Of a DNA stretch of 64,000 nt, positions 1 through 10,361 are shown in pieces (position 1 is the stretch's first letter; the number at the start of each line of letters is the position of its first letter). Source of the DNA: an uncultured Alistipes sp. (GTDB lineage Bacteria; Bacteroidota; Bacteroidia; Bacteroidales; Rikenellaceae); assembly GCA_900545315.1 (NCBI GenBank), contig UQYM01000008.1, forward strand, positions 10,928 to 74,927. The letters run 5' to 3'. Position numbers and translations under genes: made by a program. The notes below the pieces were generated by a model that saw nothing but the letters and a program-made list of their open reading frames with translations, did no database searches and was not told the origin of the DNA.

Positions 1-680
1 TCTCCGGTACGGAGATCGATCCGATGTAATCCGCTTGTCATAACTAACAGTGTGGTATCATTCAGGCGGATATAACCGTGCCATCCTCCCATTGGAGGAA
101 TACGCCGTTTCCATAACTGTTTACCGTCATGCAGATCAACGCCCCGTATCGTTTCTCCCGGAGAGAGACCCATTTGGGTGATTCGATATCCCAGCCCGAC
201 CGCCAAATCAGTCGAATCACTACAAACCGCATTAAACATTAACATTTTCGCACTCCAGAGCTCCTCACCGGTTGCCATATCGATACGGGTTGTACTCCAA
301 GGGCCTAAGTTAAGCAAATACCCCCGATCAAACCATAACGAAGAGGCATACAGATACTTTTCTGGCAGCTGCCACAAGAATGTTCCATTCTTCAGATCAA
401 ACGCCATGATCGCCCCCCGGCCATTGAGGTATTTGCCGTTTCGCGAAAGTTCGTTCTGGTTGATCACTACAATCGACGATGCGGTATCCACCGCTTCTAT
501 CGAGCCGACCGTACGTTCAAAACGATATACGGCGGCTTTGATACTGTCTCCGATGATACAGTCATAACCCATGTTGACAGAATCGACCTGAAACCGTTCC
601 GGTTCAAGTGACTCCTGCCCCCAGAGCAAAACAGGCACCAGCAACATCCACAAAGTCACATACTGTCTTAACGTCTTCAT
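1..680 (-). CDS. PQQ-like beta-propeller secreted protein, C-terminus beyond the window
   Basis: This is an open frame on the minus strand from an ATG at 680 to the window edge, giving 226 residues with no stop. The N-terminus (MKTLRQYVTLWMLLVPVLLWGQ) is a plausible signal peptide. Further in, the segments AFDLKNGTFLWQLP, RIDMATGEELWSAK and GVDLHDGKQLWKRR are spaced like blades of a PQQ/BamB-type propeller, where each blade carries a D-x-x-x-G-x-x-x-W pattern. Such proteins act in the periplasm or outer membrane as scaffolds or quinoprotein-like domains. The substrate cannot be told because the C-terminal part is missing. It lies 275 bp downstream of murE on the same strand. Confidence in the coding call is good; the fold is assigned from the repeat pattern only. 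Confidence 0.7.
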   Translation of the reverse strand, partial: MKTLRQYVTLWMLLVPVLLWGQESLEPERFQVDSVNMGYDCIIGDSIKAAVYRFERTVGSIEAVDTASSIVVINQNELSRNGKYLNGRGAIMAFDLKNGTFLWQLPEKYLYASSLWFDRGYLLNLGPWSTTRIDMATGEELWSAKMLMFNAVCSDSTDLAVGLGYRITQMGLSPGETIRGVDLHDGKQLWKRRIPPMGGWHGYIRLNDTTLLVMTSGLHRIDLRTG

Positions 681-955
681 CTTTGAGCAGTTTACGTTTA
701 ACATTCCGTTCTATCGCGATCCGCCGTCTGCGGGATCATCTTTCACACGCCTTGGGGCTCTTTCGTTTTTCTTTTCCCTATACTGTTTCTTTTTATTCCT
801 ATTGTTCCGTATTTTTTCTCTTTGGGCACCTCTTGATTCGTCTGAAATGTCTCTGTTCCTTTCTCCTTTCAAGGTTACACACACCAGCGAAACACTCAAA
901 AGTCAAATAGCCTCCCCAAACATCTTTTTTTCAATAAGGCCCTATCAATATAAGA

Positions 956-2407
956 CTACGACATACCGAAAGCGGCTCGAATCTCTTCGCGGTCGTCGAA
1001 GTGGTGTTTCACGCCTCCGACATCCTGATAGGTTTCGTGTCCTTTCCCGGCTACCAAAATAATATCGCCCGGTGCAGCCAACGCAACGGCCGTTTTGATC
1101 GCCTCGTGACGATCCGTAATGGCCAGGTAACGCACTCCGGGTTCAATGCCGGCTTTCATCTGTTCGATGATCGCTTCGGGCTGCTCTAATCGCGGATTGT
1201 CCGAGGTGAGAATCGCCAGATCACTGCCATCGACCGCGATTTTAGCCATCTCGGGGCGTTTGGTCACATCTCGATTGCCCCCACAACCCACAACAACATA
1301 CAGTTTTTGTCCCTTTTTGCGAATCTCGTTAATGGTCGAGATCACATTCTGCAACGCATCGGGCGTATGGGCATAATCGACAATGGCGGTAACCCCGTTG
1401 GGAGAGTGGATCGGTTCAAAACGTCCGTTCACCGAGGTCAACTCACTGAGGATCCGCAACACCTCATTGCGGTCTGCACCCAACAAGAGCGCCGCAGCGT
1501 ACACGCTGAGCAGATTGTATGCATTGAACCGTCCGAGGAATTTGACCCACACCTCCGTACCGTCCAGATTCAGCAGCATGCCGTTGAGCAACGTCTCAAC
1601 GATCCGGCAACGAAAATCGGCAAACGATTGCAGGGCATAGGTTTTCACCGTCGCTTTGGTATTTTGAACCATTACCATCCCGTTGCGATCATCGGCATTA
1701 GTCAGTGCAAAAGCGCCGGCAGGCAGACCGTCAAAAAATAGCTTTTTGGCCCGAATGTACTCTGCAAACGTTTTGTGATAATCGAGATGATCGTGCGTAA
1801 TGTTGCTAAAAATTCCCCCGACAAAATTCAGTCCGGCCGTTCGATGCTGCACCAGAGAGTGGGAGCTCACCTCCATGAAACAGTAATCACACCCCGCCTC
1901 AACCATCTCAGCCATCATCTCGTTGAGCCGAATGCTGTCCGGTGTGGTATGGGTCGAAGGAATCTCCCGGTCGTCCACGCAATAGACCACCGTCGAGATC
2001 AAACCAGCCTTATGTCCCAACTGGCGGAACATCCGATAGAGCAGCGTAGCGGTTGTAGTTTTGCCATTGGTTCCGGTGACACCAACCAGTTTGAGGCGGC
2101 GGCTCGGATAGCCATAAAAGGCCGAAGCGATCTCACCCAAAGCCACTGTCGAATCGGCCACCTGCACGAAAGAGACACCTTCCGGTTGCTCCGCCGGCAA
2201 CTCTTCGCACACCACCGCCACAGCACCAGCTGCGATAGCAGCCGGGATATAGGCATGTCCATCAACCTGGGTTCCGCGTGTAGCAAAAAAGAGCGACCCC
2301 GATTTTACCTTTCGGGAATCGAACTCAATATCGGTCACCTGTACGGTCCTGTCACCCACCACCGAACGTACCTCGACGTCCTGCAGCAAATCCTTTAGCA
2401 TATGCAT
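956..2407 (-). CDS. murE: UDP-N-acetylmuramoyl-L-alanyl-D-glutamate--2,6-diaminopimelate ligase
   Basis: MurE is a cytoplasmic Mur ligase that adds meso-diaminopimelate to UDP-MurNAc-L-Ala-D-Glu in peptidoglycan synthesis. The 483-residue protein has the usual length. The ATP loop TGTNGKTT lies at about residues 111-118. The DNPR motif at residues 403-406 is the one that reads diaminopimelate rather than lysine. GCGGNRD and GKGHE are also present. The annotated start MHM has a second Met two codons later, and either could be used. In most bacteria murE directly follows ftsI; here 5.6 kb with four other reading frames separates them, and murE has its own promoter-like element at 2425-2432. Confidence 0.97.
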   Translation of the reverse strand: MHMLKDLLQDVEVRSVVGDRTVQVTDIEFDSRKVKSGSLFFATRGTQVDGHAYIPAAIAAGAVAVVCEELPAEQPEGVSFVQVADSTVALGEIASAFYGYPSRRLKLVGVTGTNGKTTTATLLYRMFRQLGHKAGLISTVVYCVDDREIPSTHTTPDSIRLNEMMAEMVEAGCDYCFMEVSSHSLVQHRTAGLNFVGGIFSNITHDHLDYHKTFAEYIRAKKLFFDGLPAGAFALTNADDRNGMVMVQNTKATVKTYALQSFADFRCRIVETLLNGMLLNLDGTEVWVKFLGRFNAYNLLSVYAAALLLGADRNEVLRILSELTSVNGRFEPIHSPNGVTAIVDYAHTPDALQNVISTINEIRKKGQKLYVVVGCGGNRDVTKRPEMAKIAVDGSDLAILTSDNPRLEQPEAIIEQMKAGIEPGVRYLAITDRHEAIKTAVALAAPGDIILVAGKGHETYQDVGGVKHHFDDREEIRAAFGMS

Positions 2408-2825
2408 AAACTACTTGTAATTTACAAATATACGTCTTTCAACAGGCTTTTCTGCCTCTATCGGGACAATTAACTGACATCTTATCGACATCCTTCTGCC
2501 CCATTCCCACTCTTCAACATCTTCCGCCTTTATGGCAGATATTACACCGCAAAATCTGCGCGTTACTCACCCTCTTCTGCCCAAGTTCGGAATCAATGTC
2601 TAGGCCCAAATATATCCTCATCTCCTCCAATCCCAAACCTTATCGGACCTCGTACTGCTGCTACGACCACCCTCTTTCGAGACTCTTGAATCGATTCTTT
2701 TCCCTTTACTCTTGTAGCTCAAAAATCAATCACAAAGCGATCACACTTAGGGCACCCATACAATCTGTAGATTATAACATCGCTCACGCTAACAGTTGAG
2801 TTTGGAGATTCCTCGTATGCCCGCA
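2408..2825. other. Gene-free spacer between murE and the antiporter gene
   Basis: I see no convincing gene in these 418 bp. It holds the murE promoter-like element near its low-coordinate end. No clear terminator hairpin for the antiporter gene was found. Confidence 0.5.
2425..2432 (-). promoter_or_regulatory. Putative murE -7 element (TATATTTG)
   Basis: The minus strand reads TATATTTG, matching the Bacteroidota -7 consensus TAnnTTTG, 18 bp upstream of the murE start codon. No TTTG is seen 19-21 bp further upstream, so only half of the promoter is supported. Confidence 0.45.
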
Positions 2826-5195
2826 TTATGAATTGGCCATACGATCGGTACGGTTCTCTCTCTTTTTCATCTTCTGTTGTCTACCGTGTTTGCCTCCGCG
2901 ATGCAAAAGATGATTCTTCAGCAGATATTTGAGCAGAGCCACAATCTTTTGCGAAGTGGTCAACTTCCGGCGCGTATTATCATTTCCCAATGTCAAATGC
3001 AAGCCATAGCGCGTACCGGCCACCCAGACCAGATCATACGGGCGGAAACGCACCAAACTCAATGGTTCGACAAATGATCCGTCTTTGCGTTCGATGCCGA
3101 TCACCACGGCCTCATTCCGACACATCACCATAAACTGGGCAACGGTCATATCCACCAACATCGACGAAGGATCGATCGAAAATTGACGCATCATCACATC
3201 GTCCGTACTGTTGGTAGTGGAGGGATCAGGGGCTACCTCAACCTCAGCGGCAAAACGTTTCAGTTCGGTATCTGTTCCGACCACAGCGATTCGGTCTGCC
3301 GGGAAGAGTACCTCATCGGCCTGAGGGATATTAATACTACGACTGCCCCGTTGAATCGAAACAACCGTAATACCTCGGCGGGTTCGCAGGTCAAGGGTAC
3401 GCAAGCTGCGTCCGACAAAGCGGCAATCCGAAGAAACGGTCAGATGGGCCAAATGCAAAAAGCGGGTTCTGCTATCCAACACGGTAATTTTATCGGAACT
3501 TTCGCCATTGAGGTTAGCATAGAATCTTTTTTCGAGCAGCAGGAAATTATTTTTGATCCGTTTCCAAAGCAGCACGATGGAGAGGATAATCAATGAGAAC
3601 CCTATGATAGTACCCCAACGATACGAATAGAGATGAACGAGCACCAACATCACAAACGCGATTGCCAAAAAGAATCGGAGCAACACCAGTCCAACGAGCA
3701 GACCGTGGTTGAATCTGGGGTCATTCCACAAGGTTGCCAACAGTTTGCGATTCAGGTGTCTCAAAGCCAGAGACCACAATAGCGGCGCCATGAACAGGAT
3801 GGTGGTCATCGTCGATAGAATATCTCCCCAAAAGCCGGGCATCCATTTCTCGACCCACGGCATGTAGTAGGTTATAGCAACCCAGGCCACCCCGCCCAGA
3901 ATTATGCAATGAAATGCTATATTACGCAATGAGCGTTTCAGCAATTGTTTCCAGGCGCTTTGGTTTTCAGAACTTTGTGAAGCAGAACTATATTGCGACA
4001 AAAAGACCTTGACTTTACGGGGCATATGCTTATCCAGCCAACGATAAGCCGGTTCGCTCTGCCTGATAATGAACGGAGTTGTAAAGGTCGTTATGACGGA
4101 GACGGCGACGGCCACCGGATAGAGGAACGAACTGGTCACCCCCAGGGTCAAACCCAACGCTGCGATAATAAAGGCAAATTCACCGATCTGCGCCAGCGAG
4201 AAGGCGGATTGCAACGACAGTCGCAGGTCTTGGCCCGAGACCATGAATCCGATGGTTCCGTACACGATCTGGCCGACAATCACAATGATTGTCAACAGAA
4301 TGATCGGTCCGATATACTGCCACAACAGAGCCGGTTCAACCAACATACCGACTGACACAAAGAAGATTGCACCAAAAAGATCTTTGACCGGAGCCATCAC
4401 CTTTTCGATTCGTTTAGCTTCGGCCGTTCCGGCTAATACGGAGCCCATTACGAAGGCGCCCAATGCCGATGAAAAGCCGACTGACGTAGCCAGCACCACC
4501 ATCCCCAAACAGAGACCCAACGAGATGACCAGTAAGGTTTCGTCATTGAGGAACCGACGGATTCGGGCGAGCAGGGTCGGGATCAGGTAGATGGCCACAA
4601 TAAACCAGGACACCAGGAAGAAGAGCAACTTAAAAAGACGGCCAAAAATCTGCACATCATCCGTTGCCTTTTGCATGTAGATCGTGGAAAAGAGCACCAA
4701 CAGCACCACCGCAAACAGATCTTCGACGATCAGCACGCCGAATACCTGACCTGTAAATTTTTGGTTTCGGAGCCCGAGGTCATCGAAGGCCTTGATAATA
4801 ATCGTTGTGGAGGACATTGACAGCATTCCTCCCAGAAATACGCTATCGGTCGTGGTCCACCCCAACAGCCGACCGGCCATAAATCCGGTACACATCATGC
4901 CGACAATGATCACCAGAGCGGTCATCAATGCAGAGCCGCCCACCTCAAGCAGTTTATTGAAACTAAATTCAAGGCCCAGCGAGAAGAGCAAGAAGATGAT
5001 ACCGATTTCAGCCCAGATATTGACGTTATCGACATTCGAAACGCCCTCCAGCAAGAAGTTGCCGCTACATAGGAAGCCGGCTACGATATACCCCAACACG
5101 ACCGGCTGTTTCAGCTTCTTGAACAGCAGTGTCGTAATTCCCGCCACGCCCAGGATCAGAGCGAGATCGGAAATAAGGGGATTTAGATGTGCCAT
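2826..5195 (-). CDS. Kef-type cation:proton antiporter (CPA2) with C-terminal TrkA-C-like domain
   Basis: This 789-residue inner-membrane protein exchanges a monovalent cation, probably K+ or Na+, for protons. The first roughly 390 residues form a Na+/H+-exchanger domain of about 12 helices (ALGAFVMGSVLAGT and FSLAQIGEFAFIIA are typical CPA2 segments). A second hydrophobic block with about four helices spans residues 425-560. After residue 575 comes a soluble regulatory part: one TrkA-C-like unit around CRFVGRSLRTLDLRTRRG and a possible second around residues 690-740. I see no NAD-binding TrkA-N domain, unlike KefB/KefC. The tail is very basic. Cation specificity cannot be read from the sequence. 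Confidence 0.88.
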   Translation of the reverse strand: MAHLNPLISDLALILGVAGITTLLFKKLKQPVVLGYIVAGFLCSGNFLLEGVSNVDNVNIWAEIGIIFLLFSLGLEFSFNKLLEVGGSALMTALVIIVGMMCTGFMAGRLLGWTTTDSVFLGGMLSMSSTTIIIKAFDDLGLRNQKFTGQVFGVLIVEDLFAVVLLVLFSTIYMQKATDDVQIFGRLFKLLFFLVSWFIVAIYLIPTLLARIRRFLNDETLLVISLGLCLGMVVLATSVGFSSALGAFVMGSVLAGTAEAKRIEKVMAPVKDLFGAIFFVSVGMLVEPALLWQYIGPIILLTIIVIVGQIVYGTIGFMVSGQDLRLSLQSAFSLAQIGEFAFIIAALGLTLGVTSSFLYPVAVAVSVITTFTTPFIIRQSEPAYRWLDKHMPRKVKVFLSQYSSASQSSENQSAWKQLLKRSLRNIAFHCIILGGVAWVAITYYMPWVEKWMPGFWGDILSTMTTILFMAPLLWSLALRHLNRKLLATLWNDPRFNHGLLVGLVLLRFFLAIAFVMLVLVHLYSYRWGTIIGFSLIILSIVLLWKRIKNNFLLLEKRFYANLNGESSDKITVLDSRTRFLHLAHLTVSSDCRFVGRSLRTLDLRTRRGITVVSIQRGSRSINIPQADEVLFPADRIAVVGTDTELKRFAAEVEVAPDPSTTNSTDDVMMRQFSIDPSSMLVDMTVAQFMVMCRNEAVVIGIERKDGSFVEPLSLVRFRPYDLVWVAGTRYGLHLTLGNDNTRRKLTTSQKIVALLKYLLKNHLLHRGGKHGRQQKMKKRENRTDRMANS

Positions 5196-6240
5196 GATTC
5201 AAACATTTGCGAGTTCGCCACCGCTATTGTGCTTTGGTTTCACGATTCACGGACGAAAGATAGGTGCACAACACTGTACTTCACTTCGACCGATGTTTGG
5301 CTGCCTCAACTTTTCCGATCCATCCATTCGTTCTTGACGAAACACTCAAACAGCATTTCTGACATTTCTCGTCTCATACGAACAAATCCGTAAACGCTGA
5401 CGTACAGCCCATAAAACGCTCCTTTACCACCAACGGCAATAGGCTTTGAACTACATTGCAAATGTAGCCATTTCCCCCCAATGTACACCGATTTTTACAG
5501 GGAAAAAGTCCGCTATTTTCATCCTTTGCGGCACAAGACCGCCGGGACCATTCGCCTTGCTACGCAGGGTTTCGCAAAGGCTGTCCGGGGAGCAGGATTG
5601 GAAAGGGCTGGTAAAGAGTCGCAGCCCCTGGACTCCTCCCTCTTCGATACTTTGCAAAACCTTACCGCAATATCGACAAACGAGTTCTTCCATTGCACCT
5701 ACTGGATGCAATCTTCAGGGTTACCCGCCAAACTTATGTCCTAAATATATCCCGATCCTTGCGGATCATTTCATTCCACACCCGGATATAAACTGCGAGA
5801 GGGACGTCCTTTCAGACCGTCCCTCTCAAGATTGCGGATGCATAGCGTGTACATCTCTTTTTGACATCTCTGTCCCAGGCGTACCACTATTTCATCAACT
5901 CAACCTCCATACTATTTGATATATTCTTGAATAGTTAATAATTCCACGATCGTTGTATCTCCAATAGCTTCAATCTGTACGATTGGATGAACACTACCTA
6001 TCCGAAATCAACCGAGCAGATTCCAGAAGATACCGCAACTGAATAAATCTGCATATTGTTTGCCATACAAAGAACATACCACGCTACGCAGCTATTCAGC
6101 CCTTTACACGACCCAACACAATCTTTTCAACTGAAGCAGGTTATCCTTGCGAGAACGAACGATCGTTTCATCGGTACTGGATAACTTTTCACTCACATAT
6201 CAACCCCATAATATTCAATCAACTATTGTATATTTTCGGA
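5196..6240. other. Long spacer of 1 kb with a GC-rich, hairpin-prone core
   Basis: No gene is certain in these 1045 bp. The segment from about 5525 to 5660 is richer in GC than its surroundings and can form several local stems, for example GCCTTTGC with GCAAGGC on the minus strand. A minus-strand TACATTTG at 5459-5466 fits the -7 consensus, sits inside the 17-bp palindrome 5451-5467 (arms CTACATT and AATGTAG), and could serve the antiporter gene with a leader of about 260 nt. See the separate low-confidence reading frame at 5451-5693. Confidence 0.4.
5451..5693 (-). CDS. Possible small Cys-containing protein (uncertain)
   Basis: A minus-strand frame of 80 codons starts MEELVCRYCGK. It has a CxxC pair at the N-terminus and further Cys residues in SCSPDSLCE, loosely like a zinc ribbon, and a basic stretch LRSKANGPGG. 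I do not recognise the family. The same DNA is hairpin-prone and overlaps a promoter-like palindrome at its 3' end, so it may instead encode a structured RNA or nothing. Both strands are open here, which lowers the weight of the frame. Confidence 0.25.
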   Translation of the reverse strand: MEELVCRYCGKVLQSIEEGGVQGLRLFTSPFQSCSPDSLCETLRSKANGPGGLVPQRMKIADFFPVKIGVHWGEMATFAM

Positions 6241-6783
6241 TCAAAGGGATAGAAGCGGTGACTTTGCCCCCTCATACGTGAAGGTAGCGACATCGGTCAC
6301 CGGGACAAACTCATGCGGCACATACTCCTGCACCTGAGCCAAAATACATGAACCGCTGGGTGTCGTATAACACACCAGCAATACGTTCGAACTGTTTGTG
6401 CGCGCCAGTTTCATGATACGATCCAGATCTCCGGCCTGGAATGCGGCCAACAGTGCTGCCCGTTCGGACAGCTCAAAAAAGATCTTTTTGCTACGCAACC
6501 GTTCTCCAGTGGGAGCATAGTACGGGACACGCGCCGAGATCCCCACCAACAGTCGGATCAACCCGTAGAGGGCGACCAGACCGCCGATCAGCATCAAGGC
6601 GGATGACAAACTCTTATTTTCGGCCAAGCCGGGCGACTGCAAGCTCCACACGGCCACAGCAGCCCCGACAACCAGCAGGATGGCAGGAATTACAAAACTT
6701 TTTTTGCGTGCTACGACCCCCTCTTGCGTATAGAGGGCATCGGACAATAAAGGGAAATTACTCATTGTAAATAAAATCATCAT
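6241..6783 (-). CDS. Hypothetical membrane protein with two transmembrane segments
   Basis: This 180-codon frame encodes a protein I do not recognise. It has two hydrophobic segments, approximately residues 31-48 (FVIPAILLVVGAAVAVWSL) and 60-83 (LSSALMLIGGLVALYGLIRLLVGI), followed by a soluble domain of about 95 residues. The in-frame Met at 6765 (MSNFPLLSD) is a more plausible start than the hydrophobic MMILFTM extension and would give 174 residues. It follows the small exported protein at 6894-7322 by about 110 bp on the same strand, so the two may be co-transcribed. Codon use resembles neighbouring genes. Function unknown. Confidence 0.6.
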   Translation of the reverse strand: MMILFTMSNFPLLSDALYTQEGVVARKKSFVIPAILLVVGAAVAVWSLQSPGLAENKSLSSALMLIGGLVALYGLIRLLVGISARVPYYAPTGERLRSKKIFFELSERAALLAAFQAGDLDRIMKLARTNSSNVLLVCYTTPSGSCILAQVQEYVPHEFVPVTDVATFTYEGAKSPLLSL

Positions 6784-6893
6784 TAAAAATTAGACAAAGT
6801 GCATTCGGATCGCCTCAGGCGATCGCATACTCCACCCCTACACACTGCATGCGAATGTGTACGGAGCGTGTTGTGTATCCAAACACTTTGCCG

Positions 6894-7322
6894 CTAAATG
6901 ATGATTTTTCGCAAGGCCACCACATAGTAGCCTGCAGCGTCAAGCGACGCACGAAACGAAGAGGAGAGCGACTCTTGCACTCGTAGATGAGACACAAGGA
7001 TCGACGGAAACTCATGACCTTGCAACACGGCCGGAACCGCCAGTTGCACACTCTGCTTGGGAGCCAACCGAAAGACCGGTGTAATGACACGTGTTCCGTT
7101 GACGCCTGGAGTGACAGGCAACGCGTCGCTGCACAACGAAGCGTGAATCATGTGCAGGATCGCTTTGTGATGGGTCTGTTGAGTAGATAGCTGTTCGGTA
7201 GTGGTTTCTGTGCGCGACTCTGCCGCAGCCTCTGCTGCAGATACACCGACAGTGCCCGACAGCGAGAGGGCCACCCACAGGCAGCAACACCACAAAACAA
7301 TATGTCCCAACAACCGTTTCAT
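6894..7322 (-). CDS. Hypothetical exported protein
   Basis: This frame encodes 142 residues. Residues 1-30 form a signal peptide (MKRLLGHIVLWCCCLWVALSL, then small residues up to SAAEA). A Ser/Thr/Glu-rich linker with TETTTEQLSTQQTHH follows. The remaining roughly 90 residues are beta-prone (RVITPVFRLAPKQSVQLAVPAVL). I do not recognise the family. It lies between ftsI and the small membrane protein at 6241-6783 on the same strand and may form an envelope-related pair with it. A TATCTTTG element lies about 315 bp upstream at 7638-7645. Confidence 0.5.
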   Translation of the reverse strand: MKRLLGHIVLWCCCLWVALSLSGTVGVSAAEAAAESRTETTTEQLSTQQTHHKAILHMIHASLCSDALPVTPGVNGTRVITPVFRLAPKQSVQLAVPAVLQGHEFPSILVSHLRVQESLSSSFRASLDAAGYYVVALRKIII

Positions 7323-8047
7323 CTACGCGATGCCTTCTTCTATCTACTGTTACCTATTTCAATTTTGACATTACATCAGCACACTGACCCACGTCAAAAT
7401 AATCATACTCTTTCAACGAACATCTTCTTATCCGACCCAGCCAATCAACAACATGTCAGGCATAGGCCACACAACATTGAAAGCGCCGATCATTGAATTG
7501 AATAGTCGGGATTAGTCTGCAACGATTTTTTGCATCTTGACACACCTCAACCACCATCCAACTTCACCTTAATCGGCTCAACTGCTCCATTGGCACCCAT
7601 GCCAATGCTCAACAGCCATTTTTCATACGATACTGAGCAAAGATAAAAGTTTTTTCCGATAAAAGCCCCATGCGATCTATCTCAGCACCATTTTTATCCT
7701 TTCCTACTCACAAAAGGGGTACAATCATAGCTGTACCGTTTTCGGACAATTGTTCACCTCCGATCAAACAACCATTCAATTTCCAGTCCACGCCCTCCCT
7801 GCTTCATAAAACATCTCTTGCCTTAAAGCTGCAATGTCAACTGGCACCGCTGCCCTCAACAAACCATTGTTCTTTTCCAATTTTGGCGCATATCCATGCC
7901 GCATGCACATAGCGTCAACGCCATCCAAATGGGCATCACCTTATAAATGGAGAGGCATCATCAAGCAGCCCCCCTGAACCACAAAAGCCGCTCTTAGGCC
8001 ATAAAATGGGGGCTGGACACGAAAAAACTTTCTCGGGGTAATGTGCA
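7323..8047. other. Gene-free spacer between ftsI and the small exported protein
   Basis: I see no gene in these 725 bp. A minus-strand TATCTTTG occurs at 7638-7645. A weak inverted repeat with a long loop (AGCCCCC near 7968, GGGGGCT near 8008) could end ftsI transcription, but it lacks a proper U-tract. Confidence 0.4.
7638..7645 (-). promoter_or_regulatory. Putative -7 element (TATCTTTG) for the gene at 6894-7322
   Basis: The minus strand reads TATCTTTG, a good match to TAnnTTTG. No clear -33 TTTG is present at the expected spacing, and the leader to the next start codon would be about 310 nt. Confidence 0.35.
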
Positions 8048-10359
8048 CTACGATTTTGGGGCTGAGCCCTTTTTCGTCTTCGATGAATCGGGAGCAGCCT
8101 GCTGCGTCGAATCTGCCTCGGAGGTTGCTTCACCCTCCCCCTCAGTCTCCGATTTCGGCTCAGCGGGTTCCACTTCGGGACGTTCCGGTCCCAATTGCAA
8201 CATAATCAAGGCTCCCCGTTTCGCCGCAGCCCCGGCCGGTAACGACTGTTTTTGAATATACCCCACACCGGTAAAGGTAACGCGCAGCCCCTCACGCTCC
8301 AGCAGATAGAGGGCATCTTTAAGTCCCATGCCCACCACTTGGGGCACCATCCCCGTCCGCGCATCCGGCAATGAAGTCAACTCATAGCCGGCCGTATCGA
8401 GACGCAGCGTCTGCTGCCATACATCGCCGTGCATGGCCGAATAGGGCACGTCGAAACGACGCGTTACGCGACGAATCTGATCAGCCCGACCGCTTTTGGG
8501 CATCGGCCGCTCCTTCACCTTACTGTTCGTCTCGGAAAGTGGAGTTTGCCACGAAATATTACGGGCATAGACCCGATCGGCAATGGCGCGGAATACCGGA
8601 CCCGCCAACGAAGCACCATAATAGGTTCCACGCCGTCCCGGACCATTGTAGGTCTTAATCGCAACGATACAACTGTACCGTGGATTGTCAGCAGGGAAAT
8701 AGCCCACCAGCGTAGCCTCCCTGGGTCTTGGGGCACCAGATAACGCCCACAACCGCCGTTACGGTCCGTATAACCGTGACGTCCCATAGCGATCTGGGCC
8801 GTACCTGTCTTACCGGCCACCGAATAGTAGGGGTTCTTCAACCCGCGGGCGGTACCGTCGTTGACCACCCCTTTGAGAGCATCCTGCACCTGTTTGATCA
8901 CTTCGGGCGAACCGATCGACTCGACCATCACCTCCGGTAGGAAGGTCCGCAACGTCTGGCCATACTGTTTGAGTTCCTTGACAAACATCGGACGGACCAT
9001 CTTCCCTCCATTGGCTATGGCATTGTAGAAGCTGAGGGTTTTCAACGGTGTCAACCGCAAGCCGTATCCGTACGACATCATGGTCAGTGTCACACCGCTC
9101 CACGGTGCATCACTGGGGCGATAAATGACCGGAGAGGCTCCGCCCGAAATCTGCAGATCAAGCGGCATGGCCAAACCCATTTTGTAGAGATGTTCCACGA
9201 ACTGTGCCGGCCGATCTTTATAGTATTTATTGACCGCCAAAGCAAAACCCACATTGGAGGAGTGTTCGAAGATCTCACGCAGCGTCACGTCACCGCAGGC
9301 ATGGGAATCGACCACGCGGGCACGGCCAATCATCATCCGACCGTTTCCGGTATCGAAATGCTCGTCGAGACTGGCTCCAGCATCATCGAGCAGCGTCATC
9401 AGCGAGGCAGATTTAAAGGTCGATCCCGGCTCCAGGTTCATGCCGATCGCATAGTTGAAATCCTCGACAAACTTGCCTTCACCCCGGCGGGTAAGATTGG
9501 TGATGGCACGTATCTCACCGGTAGAGACCTCCATCAGTACCGCCGTTCCCCAATCGGCATCACCCAATTCAAGCTGTTTTCTCAGGGCATTTTCAGCCAC
9601 ATCCTGCACATCGATATCAAGTGTAGTGACCACATCGATTCCATCTCTTGGCGCCTCGTTCAAAGCGTCGGGAACAGGAATTTTGAAGCTACCCGATATG
9701 CGTTGCATCAGAATATTGCCATCCTTACCCTTGAGGATACTGTCGAAAGCTCCCTCGATGCCCCATTTACGGCCGGCTTCGTTGACCCGACCGATCGTAC
9801 GTGAAGCCAATGCGCCGTTGGGCAGCAGACGTTTATTGATCTGTACGGCGATGAATCCACCCCGATTGGGGCCTAATTTCAGAATGGGAAATTGTGCGAT
9901 TCGTTTGATCTCAAGGTGGTTGACCCGACGGGGAGCGATTTGCAGATACCGGTTGCGTCGTTTATTGCTGTACGCCCGGTTCAGCATGATCAGGTAGGCA
10001 TTTTTATTTTTATCGCCAAAGAAATTGGCAAGCGAATCAGCCAATGCATCGACATGGCGCCGGAAGATGGAATCGGCCAACCCCTGCGCCGCAAAATCCA
10101 TACGCACCTCATACGTTGGGACCGATGTGGCCAGGATCCGTCCGTCACAAGCCAGAATATCGCCACGATCGGCTTCGATGACCTCCCGTTCATAGATGCT
10201 GCGCTCCCCCTTTTGACGCAACTTCTCGCCATTGGGGCCGTATTGGATGTAGGCAATCCGCACCGCAATGGCTATACCTATGGCAAAGAAGATAATGTAC
10301 AGCCACCGCACGCGGGCCAAAATACTCTTTTTGATATCGGGTTTACGCGGCTCTGCCAT
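8048..10359 (-). CDS. ftsI: Peptidoglycan transpeptidase FtsI (PBP3) with PASTA domain, interrupted by a -1 nt frameshift
   Basis: FtsI is the septal D,D-transpeptidase of cell division. It has one N-terminal membrane anchor (residues 18-37), a PBP dimerisation domain, and the transpeptidase domain with nucleophile Ser313 (STFK), SSN at 367-369 and KTG at 517-519. The frame from 10359 then runs off after about residue 535 into unrelated sequence. The correct continuation (VGYFPADNPRYS, then a single PASTA domain and an acidic Ser/Glu-rich tail) lies in another frame ending at 8048. Restoring one base in the CCCC run (plus-strand GGGG at 8730-8733) joins the two into about 770 residues, a normal length for Bacteroidota FtsI. 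Because the gene is essential, a sequence error is the likeliest cause. It follows ftsL by 2 bp. Confidence 0.9.
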
Positions 10360-10361
10360 AG

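Noticed and set aside
5525..5660. SRP RNA, tmRNA or RNase P RNA on either strand
   Set aside because: The conserved core sequences of these RNAs are absent, although stems are present.
8730..8733. Programmed -1 frameshift in ftsI
   Set aside because: The zero-frame sequence around CCCC does not form an X-XXY-YYZ heptamer and no downstream stimulatory structure was evident; an assembly error is simpler.
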